This document shows positions 15,407 to 24,074 of a stretch of DNA of 64,000 nt, piece by piece (the stretch's first letter is position 1; every line of letters starts with the position of its first letter). Location of the stretch: contig CAZVCG010000006.1 in assembly GCA_964626265.1 (NCBI GenBank), positions 1-64,000 on the forward strand, written 5' to 3'. Made by a program: the position numbers and the translations under genes. The stretch is from CAZVCG01 sp964626265. GTDB lineage: Bacteria; Pseudomonadota; Alphaproteobacteria; UBA9219. The notes under the pieces are model-generated. The model was not told the DNA's origin. It saw nothing but the letters and a program-made list of their open reading frames with translations, and did not search any database.

Positions 15407-16681
15407 TCACGCCGCCGCCGTCGCGTTTATCCACGAAGGCAACGTTTCCCAAGCGATTTGCTCAGCCACCGACACCCGACGCCGGACAACCGCGAATTGA
15501 GTGCCGTTGACCATGACCTCGGGGATCAGCGGACGCCCATAATAAGTGGACGCCATCGAACTGCCGTAGGCACCCGCCTGTAATATGGCTATCAAGTCGC
15601 CCTGCATCATCGGCGGCATGAAGTAGCTCTCGCCGAACACATCGACGGGTTCGCACAACGGTCCCGCTACCGTCATCGGCATAAGGGCCACGCCCTGATT
15701 TTCCTTCACGGGCAATATGCCGTGCCGCGCGCCGTGTAACGCCGGGCGAATCAGATCGTTCATGCCCGCATCAATGATAAGGTAGTTTTTCAGCGGCGTT
15801 TTCTTGAATTGTATGGCCCGCGCCACCAATATCCCCGCGTCTCCCACAAGCCTGCGGCCCGGCTCGACGGATATGGCGCAGTTCAAAGGCGCGATAATAT
15901 CCTTCACGATGTTAACATAATCGATGAAAGGCGCGACATTCTGGCCTTCATAAGCGATGCTGAACCCGCCGCCGAGATCGAGCCGCTCTATGGCGATGCC
16001 TTGGGCGCGGCAGATGTTCACCATGTCGGCCAGCGTTTGGTACGCCTGACGGAACGGCTCGTAGTCGTAGCCATGCCCGCCGACGTGCACGGCAAGCCCT
16101 TTAAGCTCAAGCCCCGGCAATGACGACGACAACATGATCGCCTCTGCCAGTTGCGCGACGTCGATCCCGAATTTGGAATCCTTGTAGTTCGGCGTCGATT
16201 TTTTGAGGGCCTTAACGTCAAGGTCTGGATTGATCCGCAAGACGACGGGCGCAGGACGGTCAAGCGACAGGCTGACCTGACTGATCATCTGAAGCTCGGG
16301 GATGGAATCAGCGTTGATCTGATACGCCCGCGAAAGGATGGCGGACGCAATGTCGTCCCGGGTCTTGCCGACGCCGTTGAAGACGATTTTTTCAGGTTGA
16401 ACACCCGCCTGAAGCACGCGCTCCAACTCTCCCACCGATGTGACATCGGCTCCCGCCCCGCAATCGGCCAGCGTACGGATAACCGCCTGATTTGTGTTGG
16501 CCTTGGTCGAGTAATGAAGCGTGACGTTCATGCCCACGAACGGTTCGTCGAACGCCTTGTAATTCTGTTTCAAGCGCTCTGTGGAATAGCAATAGAACGG
16601 AGTTCCGACCTCTTCCGCGATTTGCGTTAACGGGACCGATTCCGCAGATAAGACATTGTTACGATAATCGAAAATGTACAT
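15407..16681 (-). CDS. lysA: Diaminopimelate decarboxylase
   Basis: A 424-residue PLP enzyme making L-lysine from meso-diaminopimelate. The PLP lysine lies in HYSTKANTNQAVI, the phosphate loop in DLGGGFSIAY, and the C-terminal domain contains EPGRRLVGDAGIL and the substrate/PLP segment CEPVDVFGES, then GAYGSSMASTYYGRP. CEPVDVF departs from the usual CESGD, and STKANTN from the usual ALKAN. The ATG at 16681 (MYIFDYRNN) matches the family start; the longer frame runs into the upstream lipoprotein gene. A small lipoprotein gene precedes it by ten bases, a known arrangement. Confidence 0.88.
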   Translation of the reverse strand: MYIFDYRNNVLSAESVPLTQIAEEVGTPFYCYSTERLKQNYKAFDEPFVGMNVTLHYSTKANTNQAVIRTLADCGAGADVTSVGELERVLQAGVQPEKIVFNGVGKTRDDIASAILSRAYQINADSIPELQMISQVSLSLDRPAPVVLRINPDLDVKALKKSTPNYKDSKFGIDVAQLAEAIMLSSSLPGLELKGLAVHVGGHGYDYEPFRQAYQTLADMVNICRAQGIAIERLDLGGGFSIAYEGQNVAPFIDYVNIVKDIIAPLNCAISVEPGRRLVGDAGILVARAIQFKKTPLKNYLIIDAGMNDLIRPALHGARHGILPVKENQGVALMPMTVAGPLCEPVDVFGESYFMPPMMQGDLIAILQAGAYGSSMASTYYGRPLIPEVMVNGTQFAVVRRRVSVAEQIAWETLPSWINATAAA

Positions 16682-16691
16682 AATGATCGTC

Positions 16692-16844
16692 TCAAGACGG
16701 CGGATCGGTGGACGGATCAGGATATGTGCGTGGGAAAACGGCGGTTGAGCCAACGGGCGGATCAACCTGTCCGGGCTTTTTGCCGCATCCCGTCAACGTC
16801 CCTCCGGCGATCAGGAGAGCTAGCGCAATGAGGAATGCCCTCAT
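16692..16844 (-). CDS. Small lipoprotein upstream of lysA (LptM/YifL-like)
   Basis: A 50-residue protein starting MRAFLIALALLIAGG with a lipobox LTGC, then a proline-rich tail (GKKPGQVDPPVG). Such lipoproteins often sit just before lysA in proteobacteria. The start at 16844 gives a normal signal; the frame is open further upstream to 16907. The mature protein is only about 30 residues long. Confidence 0.75.
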   Translation of the reverse strand: MRAFLIALALLIAGGTLTGCGKKPGQVDPPVGSTAVFPRTYPDPSTDPPS

Positions 16845-16927
16845 TTGAGGGCGCGGGCCGTTCTTGACGATTTGTTGACGAATGACATTGATCATGGGGA
16901 AACCCAACAGGAAGCGGCCAATACTTT

Positions 16928-17488
16928 ATGATGATTAAGAGAGTTTACGCAACATTCGTTTTTCTCCTCATGTTCTGCGGGCCTGTCGTCGCCAACGGCG
17001 ATTCCCCACGCGATCTGAGCGCCAGTTTCCAAATGTTGGATACGCCATGGGAAGTCCCCGACCTTCTGTTTCGGGACGGCAACGGACGGGAATACACGCT
17101 GCACAACATGCTCAATAACGAATTGAAGGGGCATTACGTCCTTTTGGCCGTATGGGCAACCTGGTGCACGCCGTGCATGATGGAAATGCCGTCGCTCGAC
17201 GCCTTACAAGGCATGATGGGGGCGAGAAACTTGACCGTTCTGGCGTTATCTCAGGAGCGCGAGGGAGCCGTTCTCGTGCCGGCCTTCTATCGACGACACG
17301 GCATCACAAACCTTAAAGTCTTCGTCGATTCCGACGGGCGCGCGATTCGACGCCTGCGCCTGCGCGGCATTCCTACGACCATCCTGATCGCGCCCGACGG
17401 CAACGAAATAGGACGCATATCCCGGCGCATAGAATGGGACCGGCCCGACAACGTCGCCGCGCTCGAAGCGATCATGGCGTCGCGTTAG
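16928..17488 (+). CDS. TlpA-like exported thioredoxin
   Basis: A 186-residue periplasmic thiol-disulfide protein. It has a signal peptide (MMIKRVYATFVFLLMFCGPVVA), then the redox motif WATWCTPCMMEMP and the cis-Pro loop RGIPTTILIAPDG. It is divergent from the lipoprotein-lysA pair. The likely role is reduction of cytochrome c or other envelope disulfides. Confidence 0.88.
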   Translation: MMIKRVYATFVFLLMFCGPVVANGDSPRDLSASFQMLDTPWEVPDLLFRDGNGREYTLHNMLNNELKGHYVLLAVWATWCTPCMMEMPSLDALQGMMGARNLTVLALSQEREGAVLVPAFYRRHGITNLKVFVDSDGRAIRRLRLRGIPTTILIAPDGNEIGRISRRIEWDRPDNVAALEAIMASR

Positions 17489-17535
17489 AGCCAGTTCAAA
17501 TAATTTACGTATAAGTATATGCTTTGCCGTTAGTG

Positions 17536-17711
17536 TCCTCTCCCCTTGCGGGAAAGGATAGTTTTTCTTAACGAGCAATGCATAGCATTGCGAGTTTAGA
17601 AAAACTTGGTGAGGGGTTACTCCTCAAATAATATCGACCCCTCACCTGCAAAAACTAAGGGGTTACTTGCGTAACCCAAGTTTTTGCTTCCTCTCCCGCA
17701 AGGGGAGAGGT
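17536..17711. repeat. Dispersed CTCTCCCC repeat element (family 3)
   Basis: This intergenic stretch (17489-17771) holds nested inverted repeats and no gene. It begins CCTCTCCCCTTGCGGG and ends CTCTCCCGCAAGGGGAGAGG, with AGTTTTTCTTAA/TTTAGAAAAACT and GGGTTAC/GTAACCC stems between. The part after 17635 (CCCCTCACCTGCAAAAACTAAG) resembles the element at 44404. Confidence 0.7.
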
Positions 17712-17771
17712 TTGCGAGCTTCATCGCCTAGCTTGGCTTGGAAAATTATACGTTATGATTATAATTCGGCT

Positions 17772-18527
17772 TTAGGCCGCGGCTGTCGTAATGCCGCTGT
17801 AAACGGCTTTGATGTCAGTAGGCTGAATTTCCTTTCTACCAAGCGAAAGCGTCGTCATGCCGTCGCTGTCCGTCTGGATGCTGCTGACCTGCGCGATAAC
17901 GTTGACGTTGGACGTGGTCATCGCCTTGCCATTACCATCGGTGGCGACGATTTTCAATTTATAGACTCCGTCCGGCAATTGCGCGCCGTTGTATTTCACG
18001 CCATCCCAGGAAACGCGGTTGACTCCCGAAGTTTTCGGCCCGCTCATCGACGCAAGCGTGTTGCCGGAGCTGTCGGTCACTGTGATCGCCACGTTCTGCG
18101 CGGCGTAGGGCAACGTATAGGTGAAGTTCGCGGCGCCGCCTTGCAGGACAAGCTCACCGTCAGCCGGGACTTCGACGGTCTTGCCGACATAGTTCAAGTA
18201 AGGCGTTATGCCGTTGGAGTTGAAGGCCTTGATAAGCGTGTCAAGCTTGGCGTTCGTGTTGATCTGCTGTTCGACGCCCGAGAATTGCACAAGTTCCTGC
18301 GTAAACTGGTTCGTGTCGGTCGCGTTCATGGGATCCTGATTTTGCAATTGCGTCGTCAGGATTTTCAGGAACGTGTTGAAGTCGCCCGTCACTTTGCTGA
18401 GCGATGTCGACGACGTCGTACTGGCCGCTTTTGCTTTGGCGGCAGCGGTCTGAGTTTTCAACTGGTCGATGTAGCTGTTGAGAAGCGCCGCGTTGTCTGT
18501 GCCTGCGATGGCTGCTGTCGTGCCCAT
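17772..18527 (-). CDS. flgD: Flagellar hook assembly protein FlgD
   Basis: A 251-residue hook-capping scaffold, exported through the flagellar type III system. The N-terminal conserved block FNTFLKILTTQLQNQDPMNATDTNQFTQELVQFSGVEQQ is diagnostic; the C-terminal half has the FlgD Ig-like fold (GVNRVSWDG, LPDGVYKLKI). It is the last gene of the flgI-flgJ-flgN-fliK-flgD operon, ten bases after fliK. Confidence 0.95.
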   Translation of the reverse strand: MGTTAAIAGTDNAALLNSYIDQLKTQTAAAKAKAASTTSSTSLSKVTGDFNTFLKILTTQLQNQDPMNATDTNQFTQELVQFSGVEQQINTNAKLDTLIKAFNSNGITPYLNYVGKTVEVPADGELVLQGGAANFTYTLPYAAQNVAITVTDSSGNTLASMSGPKTSGVNRVSWDGVKYNGAQLPDGVYKLKIVATDGNGKAMTTSNVNVIAQVSSIQTDSDGMTTLSLGRKEIQPTDIKAVYSGITTAAA

Positions 18528-18537
18528 GTGTGTCCCC

Positions 18538-20292
18538 TTATACGCGTAAGTTGATGCGGCCAGGCGTCAGGTAATAAATCTCCGCGCCGTATTCCGGTTC
18601 GATGTCCGCCACATCGGCAACGGATGGCGCATAGCCAGACGAAGAACCATTGCCCGAATGGCCGTTGCTGTTGGCGTTGAACAAGTTCTGTTGGCCGTCG
18701 CCGCGCAGACTGAACTGCAAACTGCCGGGGTCAGCGCGCAAACCTGCGTCCTGCAGGGCTCGCTGGAGGCTCCCCACATCCTTGAGGAGTAAGTCCAGCG
18801 TCGCCGGATTGTCGGCGACGACGGTTCCTTGAACGGTTTTATCCGCGCTGAACGTTAGCTTGATGTCGATGCGGCCCAAATCCGCAGGGCGCAGGTGAAC
18901 CGTCATCTGGTTTTGCCCTTCCTTGATGCCCTTGTGCAGTTGCAGAGCGACCTGCTCCACCGCGGTTGGCAATCCGGCAGACCCTCCGCGCGCCGCGCGC
19001 GCCGCAGAAAGCTGGCTGGCGAAATCGTATGAACCTACGGGTTTCGCGCCTTCGGTCAGCATCGCATGTTGCGACCCTTGAGCATGCGAAGAAGCCGCAG
19101 CGGCCGACCCAACCTCACCAGCCCCTGTGACTTCGGCTGCTACTCCCGCCTTGACAACCGTTGCGTCAACAATGCCCTTGGCTGGCGCGTTGGAGGCAAC
19201 GCCTGCGTTGACGTTGAATAAAGTGAGAAAATCGTCGCCCGCTTTATGCGCGGTTGCGCCATCGGTCGCTTTTTCCTGCGGCTTCCCCTTTGCGCCCGCG
19301 AGCGATGGCATGAGCGTTTCAAAAGCCTTGCCGCCCATGACAGCATTCGCGGCATTTGTGTCAGCCCCAGAATCGGCATCGGCCGTGAGCGGCAACGCGC
19401 CTTGCGCGGAACCTTTCGCCAGCTTCGGCAAAGCCAACGACATTGCCTGACCTCCAAAAACCGTTTCAACGGGATCTGTTACCGTTGCGCCCGTCTCCTC
19501 AGCCGCATTTCCCAGCGCGGCATCGGCCACGGTCTCCCTATCATTTAAGCCTTGTTTCAGCTTTTCAGCCTTATCCTGCATCAATTTGCTGATGAGCAAG
19601 AGCGCGGCCTGTTCCGCCGACATCAGGTCGTCAAGCAACGCTTTAACTTCGGTTTCGTCCATAATCTCCTTCGCCGGATTTTTGGAACCTGCCGTATCCG
19701 CTGCGCTTTTCGTTTCAGGGTCCGTTAGAAGAAGCTTGGCCATTTCGATGACCTTGCTGTCGGTCAAGACATCGAATTCATTGCCGGAATCGCAGTCTTC
19801 GCCTTCGTAGAGGCAAACTGCCGTGTCTTCCGTTTCCTCTACGGCCGCGATTTCTTCCGGAGCCGTCGTTTGCGTTTGGCCGGGAACCGCCTGTTTTGCC
19901 GTTTCGTCTTTGACGGGATTTTCCTGGGCCTCGGCCTGATCCGCTTTCCTGTCGAGATGGCGAATGCGCTGGCGATTTTGATAAAGGGCTTTCGCGTCTT
20001 CGCGAATGCGTTGCAAAAGCGACCGCAAGGCCGCGCGGTCTTCGGCGGCCGTATCGGGCGATGTATTTGCGGTTGCAACGCCACTTTGCGCGCTGGAAGG
20101 CGTTCTTGGCTTTATGTCAGCCAATTTACGGCTAATGACAGGCTCGGGCGCGACCGTCGTTTGCGACAAAATGTCCGCAAATAGCTTGGCTTCGAGTCCG
20201 TCCAAACTCAGACCAGAACGCAGCGTGGCCATGCTTGCGCCTACGCCGCCTGATTTGGATGTCTGGACCCCGGGATTGATATATGCGGGCAT
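18538..20292 (-). CDS. fliK: Flagellar hook-length control protein FliK
   Basis: A 584-residue molecular ruler that sets hook length and switches export. The C-terminal Flg_hook domain (about 480-570) contains QMTVHLRPADLGRIDIKLTF and VVADNPATLDLLLKDVGSLQRALQDAGL. The remainder is Ala/Thr-rich and of low conservation, as in other FliK proteins. The ATG at 20292 (MPAYINPGV) sits 19 bases after flgN; the frame is open for 64 more codons but those overlap flgN. Confidence 0.9.
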   Translation of the reverse strand: MPAYINPGVQTSKSGGVGASMATLRSGLSLDGLEAKLFADILSQTTVAPEPVISRKLADIKPRTPSSAQSGVATANTSPDTAAEDRAALRSLLQRIREDAKALYQNRQRIRHLDRKADQAEAQENPVKDETAKQAVPGQTQTTAPEEIAAVEETEDTAVCLYEGEDCDSGNEFDVLTDSKVIEMAKLLLTDPETKSAADTAGSKNPAKEIMDETEVKALLDDLMSAEQAALLLISKLMQDKAEKLKQGLNDRETVADAALGNAAEETGATVTDPVETVFGGQAMSLALPKLAKGSAQGALPLTADADSGADTNAANAVMGGKAFETLMPSLAGAKGKPQEKATDGATAHKAGDDFLTLFNVNAGVASNAPAKGIVDATVVKAGVAAEVTGAGEVGSAAAASSHAQGSQHAMLTEGAKPVGSYDFASQLSAARAARGGSAGLPTAVEQVALQLHKGIKEGQNQMTVHLRPADLGRIDIKLTFSADKTVQGTVVADNPATLDLLLKDVGSLQRALQDAGLRADPGSLQFSLRGDGQQNLFNANSNGHSGNGSSSGYAPSVADVADIEPEYGAEIYYLTPGRINLRV

Positions 20293-20311
20293 GGCGTACC
20301 TTTCAAATGTA

Positions 20312-20779
20312 TCAGGCCGTGCGACTGACGGCCAAAGGTTGGCAGGTGGGACTATAGGCTCCAAGATTGAGGTTCGCCTTGCGCGGATCGTCGTATCCTT
20401 GCTTGGGCAAGGCTTCTTCCTTGACTTGCCTGATGATGTGATTGATGAGCCTTTGCGAACATTGAGCCGCCGTGCGCAATGCAAGCGCGTTACGCTCCGT
20501 CACTTCGGCGAGTTTAATGCCTCTTGTCTTGAGTTTGTCGCGCATGGCGGGAGTCGCCTTGGCCAGCATGTCGCCATGCGCAACCAAGGACTTCAGGCGC
20601 GATTGATAGTCGATAACGAGTTTGTTCTTGCGCGGCGTTATCTCTTTTAACCCCGTCATGTCGTGCTTTGCCAAAAGCGCTATTTCGTCGGCAAGCACTT
20701 TTTCCAGCTCGCTCATCACGGAAAGCGCGTCTTCAAGAACGGATCCGGGTTTCGCGGCGGGTTGTTGAACTGACCTCAT
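20312..20779 (-). CDS. flgN: FlgN-like flagellar export chaperone
   Basis: A 155-residue helical protein that would chaperone hook-filament junction proteins. The helix EDALSVMSELEKVLADEIALLAKHD and the ITPRKNKLVIDYQSRL segment fit FlgN family members. It starts by ATGA overlap with flgJ and lies before fliK. Confidence 0.8.
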   Translation of the reverse strand: MRSVQQPAAKPGSVLEDALSVMSELEKVLADEIALLAKHDMTGLKEITPRKNKLVIDYQSRLKSLVAHGDMLAKATPAMRDKLKTRGIKLAEVTERNALALRTAAQCSQRLINHIIRQVKEEALPKQGYDDPRKANLNLGAYSPTCQPLAVSRTA

Positions 20780-21126
20780 ATGATACCCCCCACTGCTTTG
20801 TTATCCGCCTGGCTTTGCAGCTTGATCATTTCGCTTTTGATGATGTCGGCCAGCTTTCCGCCGGAACCTGCGGAAACGGCCTTGCCGTATTCCTGAACAA
20901 GAAAGCCGCGCATCAGCTCTTCGCCGTGGCCGCCGCCGAACATTTCGTTGACGCCAAGACCTTCGAACATAGGTTGAAGCATCTGCGCCATGAACATTTC
21001 CTCGAATTTTTTGGCCGATGCGGCGAAATCGGCATCCGTACGTGCTTTGCCGACGCGGCTGAGCGTCCTCGATGCCAACGCGTCTTCCATGCCGATGGGA
21101 TTGATGGCGAGCAACACCTCACTCAT
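20776..21126 (-). CDS. flgJ: FlgJ-type rod-binding protein (N-terminal domain only)
   Basis: A 116-residue rod-assembly scaffold. The conserved core is AASAKKFEEMFMAQMLQPMFEGL and GEELMRGFLVQEYGKAVS. As usual in alphaproteobacteria it lacks the muramidase domain fused in enterobacterial FlgJ, so a separate transglycosylase (perhaps the one at 62504) would be needed. It overlaps flgI and flgN by a few bases. Confidence 0.9.
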   Translation of the reverse strand: MSEVLLAINPIGMEDALASRTLSRVGKARTDADFAASAKKFEEMFMAQMLQPMFEGLGVNEMFGGGHGEELMRGFLVQEYGKAVSAGSGGKLADIIKSEMIKLQSQADNKAVGGII

Positions 21127-22313
21127 CAGATGACCTCCAGATCGGCCTGCAACGCACCAGCCGCCTTGATCGATTGCAAAATTGTGATCATGTCACGCGG
21201 TCCGATGCCGAGCGCATTCAGGCTTTGCACCACGTCATGCAGGCTCACGCCAGGCTTGAACAAAGCGAGCTTGTTCCCCTCGCCTTCATTCACGTTAATT
21301 TCGGTGCGCGGCACGACCTGCGTTGTTCCGCCCTGCGATAATGGTGTGGGTTGTGAAACTTGCGGCGTTTCGTTGATGCGGATCGTCAGGCTGCCCTGCG
21401 CGATGGCAACGGTGTTGATCCTCACGTTCTCGCCCATCACGATCACGCCCGACTGCTCGTCGATCACGACTCGCGCGGGTTGATCGGGCTCTACCTGCAA
21501 TTGCTCGACTTCAGTCATAAGGCCGACGACGTCATGGCGGCGCGCGTCGGGTACCAACATCCGGACCGTGGCGGAGTCGACTGCCTCGGCGGCCTGCATC
21601 TTCAAATGCTGGTTGATCGCGGCGGCAATGCGGCGAGCGGTGGTAAAATCGGGATTCTTTAAAGACAGCCGCATGGAGCCGAGTTCCGACAAGCGGAATT
21701 TTATCTCGCGCTCGACAATTCCGCCGTTCGCTATGCGTCCGGCCGTTGGCACGCCTTTGGTGACCGAGGTGCCCTGCCCTTGCGCGCTGAAGCCACCAAC
21801 CGCCACGGAACCTTGAGCCACGGAATAGACTTCGCCATCGGCGCCCAAGAGAGGCGTGACCAGCAGTGTGCCGCCGATCAGGCTTTTCGCATCGCCAAGC
21901 GTAGAGACCGTAACGTCGATATGCGACCCTTGCGCCGCAAAGGCCGGAAGCGTCGCCGTGACCATCACGGCCGCGACGTTCTTGGTCTTCATGCTGGAAC
22001 CGCGGGTATTGATCCCGAGGCGTTCCAACATACCGACAAGGCTGGCTTCGGTGAACGGCGAATTCGTCAGGCTGTCGCCCGTGCCGTTCAGGCCGACCAC
22101 AAGGCCGTAACCGACCAGCATATTGTCGCGCACGCCTTCGAAATCGACGACATCCTTAAGGCGCGAGGACGCACGAGCGTCCTGAAATGGGTTGAGGATC
22201 AGGAGCGCAAGGCCTATGGCCGCAATCAGGGAATACTGGCGGGCGCGGCTCCACCTCACCGCCAGCGGGGGGGCCAAGGGAGAGAACAGACCTTGAGTTA
22301 GAAAGGCAAACAT
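21126..22313 (-). CDS. flgI: Flagellar P-ring protein FlgI
   Basis: A 395-residue periplasmic P-ring subunit. A long N-terminus ends in a signal segment (YSLIAAIGLALLILNPFQDARA); mature sequence starts SSRLKDVVDFEGVRDNMLVGYGLVVGLNGTGDS, the family signature. First gene of the minus-strand flagellar operon; the next gene overlaps as TGATG. The upstream 266 bases to fliX hold the divergent promoters, which could not be pinned down. Confidence 0.95.
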   Translation of the reverse strand: MFAFLTQGLFSPLAPPLAVRWSRARQYSLIAAIGLALLILNPFQDARASSRLKDVVDFEGVRDNMLVGYGLVVGLNGTGDSLTNSPFTEASLVGMLERLGINTRGSSMKTKNVAAVMVTATLPAFAAQGSHIDVTVSTLGDAKSLIGGTLLVTPLLGADGEVYSVAQGSVAVGGFSAQGQGTSVTKGVPTAGRIANGGIVEREIKFRLSELGSMRLSLKNPDFTTARRIAAAINQHLKMQAAEAVDSATVRMLVPDARRHDVVGLMTEVEQLQVEPDQPARVVIDEQSGVIVMGENVRINTVAIAQGSLTIRINETPQVSQPTPLSQGGTTQVVPRTEINVNEGEGNKLALFKPGVSLHDVVQSLNALGIGPRDMITILQSIKAAGALQADLEVI

Positions 22314-22579
22314 GACGACTCCTAATCCTCTGCCGTCCCCTTATGCAGACCTCATGCCAGAATCGCCCATCGACCGCTTTTTGTGAGAAATTTTTCAACA
22401 ACCTGTTGATCAATTTGCCTTTTTATGGCTAACGTTGCCGCAGGATTTGGCTTAGACTACATTCTGCCAAGGCAATGAACGCCGTCCGACGCAATGCTGT
22501 CGCGGAATCGGTGGAAGAATTTGCCGGGTTTTTATGAGTCATAACAAAGGGCTGGAACGACGGATTATGAGGTCAGACC

Positions 22580-23023
22580 ATGATTAGCAAGATCGACGGC
22601 CCCGGCCCTGTCCGAACCCCGCCCACCGTCCGGCGCGCCAGCAAGACCAGCAAAACGGGCAGCACGAGTTTTTCATCCCACCTTGGGGCCACCGATGAAA
22701 CTGAAGCAACGACAGCGGCATCAAGCGCCAACGCGCTGGGCGCGGTTGCAGGCGTATATGGGATTCAAGAAGTCGATGACGCGCTCGCCCGCGCCGCCAA
22801 AGGCAAGTTGAGGGCCACGGATATACTCGACCGCCTGGAAGACCTTCGACTTGAAATCCTTAACGGCACGCTGTCGGCCGACAAACTGCGTCAGTTGTCG
22901 CATATCGTGAATATGCGCCGGCCTGAAGTTACTGACCCCCGTCTGGCTGAAATTCTTGACGAAATCGACTTGCGCGCCCAGATAGAATTAGCCAAATTCA
23001 GTTATCAGCAATCCGGTGCATGA
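22580..23023 (+). CDS. fliX: Flagellar assembly regulator FliX
   Basis: A 147-residue protein. The C-terminal block (ILDRLEDLRLEILNGTLSADKLRQL, then DPRLAEILDEIDLRAQIELAKF) matches FliX, which in Caulobacter links class II flagellar assembly to the sigma-54 activator FlbD. The first 60 residues are Ser/Thr-rich and variable. It is divergent from flgI, as in other alphaproteobacteria. Confidence 0.88.
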   Translation: MISKIDGPGPVRTPPTVRRASKTSKTGSTSFSSHLGATDETEATTAASSANALGAVAGVYGIQEVDDALARAAKGKLRATDILDRLEDLRLEILNGTLSADKLRQLSHIVNMRRPEVTDPRLAEILDEIDLRAQIELAKFSYQQSGA

Positions 23024-23092
23024 TTCAGGGGTTTATAGCGGCAGTCCGCAAACGTTTACAAATGAGCAGCACATCTTAGTCATGGAGATTCA

Positions 23093-23521
23093 ATGAGCAC
23101 AGTAACCTTGCCCAATAATTACAAGCCCACGGAAAAAGAACCGTACATGAACCCGGTTATGCTTGAATATTTCCGTCAAAAATTGTTGGCTTGGAAAGAA
23201 GAGATCATCAAGGAAGCCGATATGACCCTGCAAGAGTTGCAGGAAGAAGGCGGACTTCAGGAACCCGATGTCGCCGACCGCGCTTCGGTCGAGACCGAAG
23301 TCGCGCTTGAGCTTCGCGCCCGCGACCGCCAGCGCAAGCTGATTAGCAAGATCAACGAAGCTCTGGATCGCATCAAGAGCGGCGAATACGGCTATTGCGA
23401 AGAGACGGGCGATCCCATCGGCATCAAACGCCTCGAAGCGCGGCCCGTCGCCACGCTTTCCATCGAGGCCCAGGAACGTCATGAACGCAAAGAACGGACC
23501 CAGCGCGATGAACGGGAATAA
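23093..23521 (+). CDS. dksA: RNA polymerase-binding protein DksA, zinc-poor type
   Basis: A 142-residue transcription factor acting with ppGpp in the RNA polymerase secondary channel. The coiled coil (LLAWKEEIIKEADMTLQELQEEG then DVADRASVETEVALELRARDRQRKLISKINEALDRI) ends with Asp residues at the tip. The globular part reads GYCEETGDPIGIKRLEARP then ATLSIEAQERHE. Compared with E. coli DksA, only the first zinc Cys remains; the other three are Thr, Ser and Ala, a pattern known in alphaproteobacterial DksA. GGAG precedes the ATG. Confidence 0.92.
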   Translation: MSTVTLPNNYKPTEKEPYMNPVMLEYFRQKLLAWKEEIIKEADMTLQELQEEGGLQEPDVADRASVETEVALELRARDRQRKLISKINEALDRIKSGEYGYCEETGDPIGIKRLEARPVATLSIEAQERHERKERTQRDERE

Positions 23522-24074
23522 ACTTCGTTTTCTTGCCGCCGTTATCGCTTCCGCCTTGGCCGTGTGCGGGGCGGCTCCTGTTCTAGCCGTCGAAGGCTCG
23601 GCGCCGGCCATGTCCGGCATTCAGGAAATGGTAGTGCAAGACATACGATTCGGCAGCGAAGAGAAAAAGACGATTTGCGGCATTAAACCGGATCAACTTT
23701 ATATGCATATCGTAAAATCGCTTAAAAACTTCGGATTGCCCGCGATGTCGGTGCTTGAAGCAAAGCCTGTAAAAATGGGGACCGCACGCATCGAAATCGT
23801 GCCGGAAGTCTTATCGTCGAATTCCCAAGGCATCGAATGTACGTCTTGGGTTTCCTTGACCGCGCAGTCGCACAATACCGTGAAAGTTCTTCCCATCGAA
23901 ACGCCGCGCAACCTGATCGTGACTTATTGGCGCGCCAATGTCCTGGTGAGCAGCATAGAAAACTCGCACTTTCAGGTGCTGAAGGACTCGTTCGACAAGC
24001 TGATCCGTAAGCTCGCGCAGCAATACAAGATGGATCAGCCACCGCCTTTGCCCCCGCTCGAAGAGCAAAATTAG
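23511..24074 (+). CDS. Exported hypothetical protein (187 residues)
   Basis: Not recognised. A signal peptide is clear (LRFLAAVIASALAVCGAAPVLA). The mature part has two Cys (KTICGIKP, GIECTSW) that could pair, and ends in a proline-rich PPPLPPLEEQ tail. The ATG at 23511 lies inside the end of dksA, suggesting coupled expression. It ends convergent with ugd, overlapping by four bases. Confidence 0.7.
   Translation, partial: NGNKLRFLAAVIASALAVCGAAPVLAVEGSAPAMSGIQEMVVQDIRFGSEEKKTICGIKPDQLYMHIVKSLKNFGLPAMSVLEAKPVKMGTARIEIVPEVLSSNSQGIECTSWVSLTAQSHNTVKVLPIETPRNLIVTYWRANVLVSSIENSHFQVLKDSFDKLIRKLAQQYKMDQPPPLPPLEEQN

Noticed and set aside
17667..18554. 295-codon plus-strand frame over flgD
   Set aside because: flgD on the minus strand is certain and the plus frame is Arg/Val-rich without a domain.
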